Shown here piece by piece: positions 56,770-64,000 of a DNA stretch of 64,000 bases. The position numbers were made by a program, and so were the translations under genes. Origin of the DNA: Anadara kagoshimensis (lineage: Eukaryota > Mollusca > Bivalvia > Arcoida > Arcidae). The notes beneath the pieces are model-generated. The model had not been told where the DNA came from, did not search any database, and saw only the letters and a list, made by a program, of their open reading frames with translations. How positions within the stretch are numbered: the stretch's first letter is position 1; the number at the start of each line of letters is the position of its first letter. The DNA is taken from contig CM037860.1 of NCBI GenBank assembly GCA_021292105.1, positions 12,356,698 to 12,420,697 of the forward strand. Direction: 5' to 3'.

Positions 56770-58440
56770 ATACAGTACGAATGATATACCCCAAAAGAGT
56801 CTGTAAACATCAACGCATTATCAAGAGAGCAATGTTGATTAGCTATATATGTTAGATTTTCCCTCTGAGTATAAAAATTGCAATTTTGAAACTGTTGTTC
56901 TTTTTAACAACAAAAAGAAACCGAAAAATTTAATATTCATTCCAAGGAGAAAACACCTACATACATTCAAATATGGTAAGATACTACTCTTTCAACTTTT
57001 AAGTAACTTTGTAGGAAAAATGGGTTGGAAATACCATTCGTATTCGTAACTGTTTATCAACATTATCCTATCATTTATGCCATTTTGAATGCATACACAA
57101 ATACATACACTCTGAAATCGGCAATGGGGTTCATGGCAAATTCTCTTTTATCTGATGGGTTTTGGTATATTTTAGGGAGTAGGATAAATAATGTTTTACA
57201 ACACATCAGGAATTTTTCAAGTTTTCGTAAGGGAGCATTTTATCTTATTTATTTCAAAGATTATTGTAAAGTTCAAGTGGCGTTTGAGTGTGTTTTTGTA
57301 AGTTATGTATTCTCATATTCTTGGTAGTATATTTGTCCTTCAGAAAATAACTTCAGACATTTTTGGTGTCAAAAAATAGGAATAAATATCCATAAGTTCA
57401 GTGACTATAAGTTGCGTTAAACTCACTTATATAAATTGTTTACGGTACTCGTGGATAAGGATCATTGTGGTAATCTACTTTTGCAAGTTTGATTTCTTAA
57501 TCCATTCTTGACTTTATTTTGAAGATTATCTTTCTCATTGGTAATATGACTTGCAATATGATTATCCCTTATTATAGAATTTACCACACATAAAGCGTGT
57601 TTTATAACTATTTCTTTCATAATCTCTTTTATAACGATTTCTGTGTCGTAATAATAATCTTTGCATCTACTATAGTTCATTTGTTCAATTTCCCACATCC
57701 TTTTGTTCATGCACCAAAGCGTTCTGAGTGTAACATTGGTCTAATGCCAATCCTGGTACATTGTAGTTCTATTATCGCGCACCTGTTCATGGCTAGACAA
57801 ACTAAGACCAAATAACTAGAAAGGAGAATCAATACTAACGTACCGAAGCCATAGGTTATCTAAGAGGTTTTAGATTTCGTTACATATATATGTTGTTCAG
57901 TAATGTGTTTTAAGAGTGTTTGTAGGCTAACAAACAGTAAAACAAAAACATAATGTGAAAGCTGATTTTAAGATACTTGTTAATTACCGATGCAAGCAAG
58001 AACACAAAAGAAACATTTCAACATTGTCACCATAGAAAAAAACGCCTGACTTTAAACAGACACTAGATAGAAAAACATCTAATCATGATGCCCAGCAGTG
58101 TTGTTATTTTCATTTCTTAACTTCGAACGAATTTTGTAGACGGGAAAACGGCAAGAAACGACAGATGAAAAATTTCTAATCGTTGACTCAACTAGCTATA
58201 GTGTAAAAGTTCATTCAGTGTATCAGGATACATTAAGCAAACTTTTGTATATTGCAGACTTGATGATAAAAAGCAATACAAGTAAATGCACTTGCATATT
58301 GTTACTTATTTATATGTCTTATTGATACAATCGTATCATATTGTTGATCATGGCATTGGTAATATCCATAGTTTAAATGTCAATCAATGGATCGGGATGC
58401 ATTATGTAAACCTCTGAGTATTTCACAATTAATAATAAAT
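56770..58440. other. AT-rich intergenic stretch, no gene recognised
   Basis: The longest frame, 100 residues at 57025, has no similarity I recognise and no splice or start context. Confidence 0.3.
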
Positions 58441-58454
58441 ATTACTAAACCTGT

Positions 58455-58835
58455 TTTACTTATTCGGCACTAGACGGTGTTTCGGAATAAAATCAGTGGT
58501 GCTCGTATCAAACATTGTGGAAATTCTTCAAAATGAGAAAAATAGGAACAAAATGTATTTTAAAAATTCACCTGAAGGCAATACTTCAAAAGATTTACCG
58601 TAGCTTGAATTTTTTTTATTGTGTTTTTTTTTTGGGGGGGGGATTAAAATGTAAGAAGCAGGTGACTTTGATTAGCAATGTTATTTAATGAATTATATAT
58701 TGCACCAGTCGGGGTGTTAATTTTACAGCAACAGGTAGTTGTTTCGGAATACAATTCCTCATCAGTAGTGCTTGGACCAAAATTGTGAAACCAAAATTTC
58801 TTCAACGGTTGAAAAAATTATCCAAAGCACTAAAT
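58455..58835. repeat. Repeat R3 (TAGACGG-TTTCGGAATA), two fragments
   Basis: Near 58470 CACTAGACGGTGTTTCGGAA with AGTGGTGCTCG, and near 58735 GTTGTTTCGGAATACAATTC with CTCATCAGTAGTGCTTGGAC and CAAAATTGTGAAACC. The same words recur at 62300, so this is a dispersed repeat. Confidence 0.65.
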
Positions 58836-58839
58836 ATAT

Positions 58840-59200
58840 TCAACCAACATTAAAATAGCGAATACACTCAATCCCCGTCTAATATATTGATTTATGTATT
58901 GTTCTGTCCTACTTAATCTAGTTAATAACAAAGTTATATATACACTAGTCTATATATTAAAATAGAAACGCGAATTTATAATGAGAATAAACAAGATTTA
59001 AATGATTTAGCATACTAATCTTATTGGCTTATTGATGTTAGATCAAACAAAATTCCTTTAATAAACTCATATGGACGACCAACTGGTCAGTGTGTTTATA
59101 TTGTGTTTTGTCCATTCCGAAAGGTCGTATGTACTTAGAAAAAACACACTTGTTTGGTTTGACAATTCTTGGATTAGAAAATTCCAATATGGTCTAAAGG
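58840..59200. other. AT-rich spacer, nothing recognised
   Basis: No supported feature. Confidence 0.3.
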
Positions 59201-59202
59201 TG

Positions 59203-59335
59203 ATGTGTAAAAATTACCATGTCCGCATGCCCGTCCTTGAGGGGAACATATAGGAATTACCCTTTCCGTAAGTCTGTCCTTGAGGGGGTATGTGGAAAAG
59301 GCCATGTCCGTAAGTATGTTCTTCGTGTGACAACC
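59203..59335. repeat. Short tandem repeat, about 49 bp, three diverged copies
   Basis: CCATGTCCGCATGCCCGTCC, CCCTTTCCGTAAGTCTGTCC and GCCATGTCCGTAAGTATGTT head successive units, each followed by a GAGGGG-like word in the first two. Confidence 0.65.
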
Positions 59336-59339
59336 CCAA

Positions 59340-60830
59340 CGTTCACATATATGGATGGATTTTGTTATACATAAACAAAATATATAAAATTTGCATAAAT
59401 GCGAACCAATATGACATGCTGTATCTTTTGGTATACAAGTCATGATCAAATGACAAGGTCATAAGTTCCAATTTGAGGCGGCAGGGTATTCTGACTAGAA
59501 GAGACAGATCTAGTTTATATAATTGACAAAACATAAGTTCAGATAGATGTGTCATGTGCTATTTTTTGATTTTTTATGAAAAAATACATTCAAAAGTAGC
59601 ACACAGCAGATGTACGTAATCGCAGACGTTATACGTACGATCGTTGTTTTTCATTTTCACTTTATGTATGATTTCATAGCATTTAACTAAAACATAAAAT
59701 CGTTGAAAAAATTGAACAGGAAAATAAAATACGTAAACATGCGGTTTATCTGACAAAAACCATATAACACAGAGAACGCATTGTACTCAATTTGTTGTTT
59801 ATTCACAGCGCAAAAGTTTAGAAACATGAGAATCTTTTATAGACATTATAAACAACTTGAAATTTAATTTCAGACAAAACAAAGAAACTAAATCACAAAT
59901 AATGGGAATTTAAAAGATATGTACGCGATTTGTCTCAAATTTAATATGGGCGTGCTATTGAGTTTTTTTTTTTTTTTTTTTTTAGTTTTTTTAAACTAAA
60001 GAAAAACGACACTCGCGATATACTATATTTAAAAATGGTAGAATCAAAACAAGAGTGGATCAATGCCAAGTTTTTATCTTTTAAAATCAAATCAATTTTT
60101 ATCATAGGGGTTTGAACAAGGGCTTTCTTGTTTCTAAAGGGTTCAGATATATTTTGCTGTCTCGATATTTGAAACTGATCACGACCCGGATATAAGTGTA
60201 AATGACATCAGTTATCATACTTAATCTATATGGTTGCGTTTTTCGATTTTACACAACAAACAGTCTTTGTACTTTGTATTGCGATTTCTAGTCATTTTTT
60301 TTACTATTGATACATAGTCAACTTTAAAAGAAGGCAGTTTGTTCATGCTACACGTACTTAACAGTAAAAACCTTAGTTTTAACGCCCCTTGATTATTATG
60401 TCACTATGATCATCGCCGAATTGCTTCGCCCTCGCCCGATATGGAATTTACTGACCCTGTATAAACCATATTAGGTCACCAACAGACTGTGTAACTAATA
60501 ATACATAGAGTTGGATAGGGCTGTGTTGTAAAAAGCTAACGTTACCAGCAAACTAGCGCACTGGCTGATTATTTAAACACTGTTACGTTTCTTGTGAATT
60601 CATTTTAAATAAAAGTCACAAAAAATAAATAAAATAAGACAAAATACATAAAAACTGTGCGGAGAACTAGAGAATTGTCACTCGAGATCTTGTTTATAAT
60701 TAATAGTTCTAGTATCGTGTGATGTTTTTTAAATTCGTATTTACATATTGTTTTAAAAAGCACATGATATTAGACAAGCCTGTTTGTTATGAAATAGTAA
60801 AACAAAAGTCACAAACAAGAACGTTGTGGT
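59340..60830. other. AT-rich intergenic stretch, no gene recognised
   Basis: Poly-T of about 23 at 59961. No coding signal. Confidence 0.3.
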
Positions 60831-60835
60831 ATTGA

Positions 60836-61055
60836 TACAGTACAGACATGTTACAAGTTTAACACTAACCTAACGAATAACTGTCGAATCGGCAGCTTAA
60901 TTCGGCCTATCGTTATATATATTTCGGCAGATTTTCGGCATTTGCGATATATATCTCTGAGCAGTCACTAGCTATCCATATATAGACTAATCGACAATCT
61001 GGTTACGACTCCTTTTTTGTTAGCTCGGTGGTAAACTATCGACAGGCCTGTACTT
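60836..61055. mobile_element. Foldback element, family F1
   Basis: Left arm TACAGTACAGACATGTTACA then AGTTTAACACTAACCTAACG. Right arm TTTGTTAGCTCGGTGGTAAA then CTATCGACAGGCCTGTACT. The centre has CTGTCGAATCGGCAGC and several TCGGCA words. Confidence 0.78.
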
Positions 61056-61059
61056 TATA

Positions 61060-61540
61060 TACATGGCATTAAAGACGTATGGATAAAAACAAATACAGCA
61101 AAACACACATCTTGCCAACTTTATATTTATTTGGGTAAGGTCAAAGTAAATGATTTCAAGTTTAACAGTTTTAAGTTGTTTGATTAAAAAAAAAATTCAT
61201 CGCATGGAAAAATTGAATGCCATACATGTAGAATGTGTTAATTGACTTTTTAATGTAACATAGAGAAAATGGGAAGAATTGTTTTGGCTTTGCCCACAAC
61301 TTAAAAAAACTTAAGCAATTTGTTTTATGTGCAAGAACACTGTTAATATGTTGTTCATACATGCAGTCGAACCAGTCATAATTGAACCAGTCCTGAAACC
61401 AAAGGTTCGTGATTGATACTAAGTTCTTTCAGCTCACACAAATAAATGTACTAGGCTTTATATTTTGTATTTTACATACCAACATGGAATAAATTTCAGA
61501 TACATGTATTTCTTTGTTACACTCGTTATTCGTCAGCGTT
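61060..61540. other. AT-rich spacer, nothing recognised
   Basis: No supported feature. Confidence 0.3.
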
Positions 61541-61546
61541 AGATTG

Positions 61547-61610
<64 letters not shown>
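61547..61610. repeat. (TA)n microsatellite
   Basis: About 32 TA units, the longest in the window. It yields artificial Tyr-Ile frames on both strands. Confidence 0.97.
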
Positions 61611-61614
<4 letters not shown>

Positions 61615-61616
<2 letters not shown>

Positions 61617-62295
61617 TTTTTGTATTTAAAACCAGTATGTATAATATACGCTTATTCTTTTGGGAATTACATAGAAGAACTTGCAATATAAAAGAGAAAA
61701 AGATTATACTTATGTAATATTTTTTTCTGACAGAATAATCGAACCTTGATTTTTCAAATGAAAAACAAAATAGTTTGAAAGTAAAAATTATGAAAATTTG
61801 CTATCATAAACCAGCGAAATGTAGAAATATCTGTCACAGCTGAACCTTTTTAACTTTTGAAATAAAACAAACAGTCATGTTAAAAAACGCTTGCTATCTG
61901 CAGTGCAAATAAAATGTCAATGTATTAGGTTTGTATAAAATCTTCAATTCGCAAATTAAAGTGAAAGTTTTCGTTACAAAAATAAGTACAATCCCAGCAG
62001 AAAGAAAAGAACATACAATTCTCAAAACGCGTATCTCAATCAGTTTCAAAGGATTGAAATGCAAAGCTCTGTTTTTCAAAACACATTCCAACGGACCTAA
62101 AAATACCCGTGGCTTGACACTACTATACTGAGTTGCAGTCCTCTAAGAACTACATACACAGGAAAAATAAATACATAAGGAAACAGTAGAAGGTAGAAAT
62201 ATCAGTTAGAAGGCAGAGATAAGACTGGTCATGTGAAAAGAATTGATACAATTCAGCGATATACAAATGTGCCACATCTCCATTTTATCAAATTA
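61615..62295. other. AT-rich spacer, nothing recognised
   Basis: No supported feature. Confidence 0.3.
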
Positions 62296-62299
62296 CATA

Positions 62300-62430
62300 T
62301 TATACCAGTTTTAATTTTACTGTACTAGACGGCCGTTTTCGGAATATAATTCCTAATTAGTAATGCTTAGACCAAAATTGTGAAACTAAAAAGGTTTTCA
62401 AGATGTAGAAAAATATCCAAAGGACCAGAA
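62300..62430. repeat. Repeat R3
   Basis: TACTAGACGGCCGTTTTCGG, AATATAATTCCTAATTAGTA, ATGCTTAGACCAAAATTGTG and ATATCCAAAGGACC, matching the copy near 58735. Confidence 0.7.
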
Positions 62431-62434
62431 TAGA

Positions 62435-63735
62435 TTTTACCAAATTTAGCTTAAGGAAATACTTTGTTAGTGTGAGTATACCTTAGTTTTTGAGGAATTT
62501 AATAAAACTAATAAACATATAAACATTTTGAAAATAAACTCGTAGCTGATCAGGAATGTTGTGGTAGCTGATATCTTAACATAAGACGAGACTATTGACG
62601 CTTTAATTAAGGTACGACTAAACGAAAGCACACCTTTATAGTTTAATTAAATTATAACTAGTAGCAGGTAAACATACTCGGCGTCAGGTAGTGTAAGTAA
62701 CTGGTCATACCGTCTCCAGTAGATATATTTGCTTTTTTGACAGCTATAGTCAATAGGATGGTCAGTTTGGTGTATTGTTTAAACTGACTTAATTGACCTC
62801 GTTAAATCGGTCTGATGACGTTAATAGACCGATCTTTAATTACATATTTATTGTAATCAGAGGAAGAAACTATTAGTTATATGTCGTAATGTTTAAATAT
62901 AAGATCTATAATTTTATGTATATATATTTGCCCCGTTCGACCCGGTGTATCTTGACATAGTATAAGAGCTTCTTGTTGTATTTACCTTTTCTCTCTCTAT
63001 ACCTGACCACCTACGCGTCTTGACTTACACAAAAAGACCTATTCTTATTAAAAACGTCTTTAACAATGATGGAGTCCAGTAAATTTTTTAATGAAACACA
63101 AACATACCACCATGAAAGTAAAGTTTAGTCTTACAAGCGTTGCTAGTCTCGCTTAAATTATTTTGAAATATTCTCCGTTTTCATTGTAAATTTTACATAC
63201 ATGTAGGTAATACCGCGATTTTACTATAAGAGCAATTATATAGGACTATATAACCAATACTGTTTGCCTTTTACCTGTGTATACACCGTCTCTAATATTT
63301 AAGCTTCTAAAGGTGCAACTTGATTTTTCTTGATGTTCCTAAATCTACAATTTTAGTATCTGTTGATTCCAGTCGGTGTTACGTTTGCTCTTACATATAT
63401 GTTAATATTTGCTGCTTTATCTATATTTACTGGTAAAGTGGTAAAGCATTCTGACAATTTGTAGATATGTTATAATCAATGACAACAGACAACTAATGAA
63501 TGACACGAGGTATTTGAAAACACTTGATATTAAACACTCAGATTAACACTGGATATAATAAATAATCAACTATCAATCAGTGTGATGAAAACTGCAAAAT
63601 AAAAACAGTTTGTAATTTAAATTTGTATTGTGTACTTGATAACAACATCACAAGCAACAAACGATAAAAAGAAAGAGAGACAACCAAAATTTACGCAAAA
63701 TTCAAAACACTTAACATCATGAAACAACTTCATAA
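62435..63735. other. AT-rich intergenic stretch, no gene recognised
   Basis: No coding signal or RNA gene seen. Confidence 0.3.
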
Positions 63736-63740
63736 CATAT

Positions 63741-64000
63741 GATTGCTTTGGGATTTCGGTTTAGACATAGATTGGCGTGTTTGTTTTTTATTTGCTTTGG
63801 AATCGTGAATTCGGAATGAATTGGTGTGTTTGTTTTTTGATTGCTCTAAGATCGTGGTTTAGGCATAGATTGATGTGTTTATTTTTGACTTGCTTTGGAA
63901 TCGTGAATTTGGAATGAATTGGTGTGTTTATTTTTTATTTGCTTTAAGATCGTGGTTTAGGCATAGATTTGTGTGTTTGTGAAATTGTGTTTGATTTGCT
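63741..64000 (+). repeat. Tandem R1 tails, 49-bp period in a two-unit alternation
   Basis: Units start at 63745, 63794, 63843, 63892 and 63941. They alternate between an A form (GCTTTGGAATCGTGAAT, GAATGAATTGG) and a B form (CTAAGATCGTGGTTTAGG, CATAGATT), so the true repeat is 98 bp. The array runs off the window end. Confidence 0.9.

Noticed and set aside
57025-57327. A 100-residue frame
   Set aside because: No motif, start context or splice support; such lengths occur by chance in this sequence.

Overview
This window reads as AT-rich animal nuclear DNA. It has long introns with GT-AG splice sites, tRNA-derived SINEs, many short inverted-repeat DNA elements, microsatellites and only sparse coding sequence. 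A GIMAP/AIG1 GTPase with a long coiled-coil tail, a zona pellucida (ZP) domain membrane protein, and the repeat style (tRNA-headed SINEs, dispersed modules ending in short tandem repeats) fit a marine bivalve mollusc. That placement is inference; no search was run.

Layout: (1) 1.1-1.9 kb, a possible promoter and a tiny unrecognised two-exon gene. (2) 2.7-9.4 kb, plus strand: exons 2-8 of SNRPA1 (U2 snRNP A'), whose first coding exon is not visible. (3) 9.4-22.9 kb, repeats only: a 31-bp minisatellite, a 45-bp repeat, several MITE-like elements, and a decayed ~165-bp satellite at 18.7-21.2 kb. (4) 22.97-30.27 kb, plus strand: nine phase-consistent exons of a type I membrane ZP-domain protein with signal peptide, eight ZP cysteines, a furin-like site, a transmembrane helix and a short basic tail. 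(5) 32.3-33.6 kb, minus strand: a GIMAP GTPase. (6) 37.7-38.4 kb: a TATA-type promoter and a short gene broken across reading frames. (7) 38.4-64 kb: no convincing host gene. It holds a ~0.8-kb tandem array (44.4-47.4 kb), a LINE reverse-transcriptase remnant (54.3-54.7 kb), a 79-bp tandem repeat (56.3-56.8 kb), SINEs and foldback elements.

Three genes are well supported and have unrelated roles: pre-mRNA splicing, an extracellular polymerising membrane protein, and an immune-type GTPase. Nothing suggests they form one system. The most distinctive signals are local: five tandem copies of the acceptor in front of one SNRPA1 exon, a partial exon duplication and a duplicated donor in the ZP gene, and a dispersed repeat whose tail lies directly against two ZP-gene splice acceptors. 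No prokaryotic gene, CRISPR array or operon is present.
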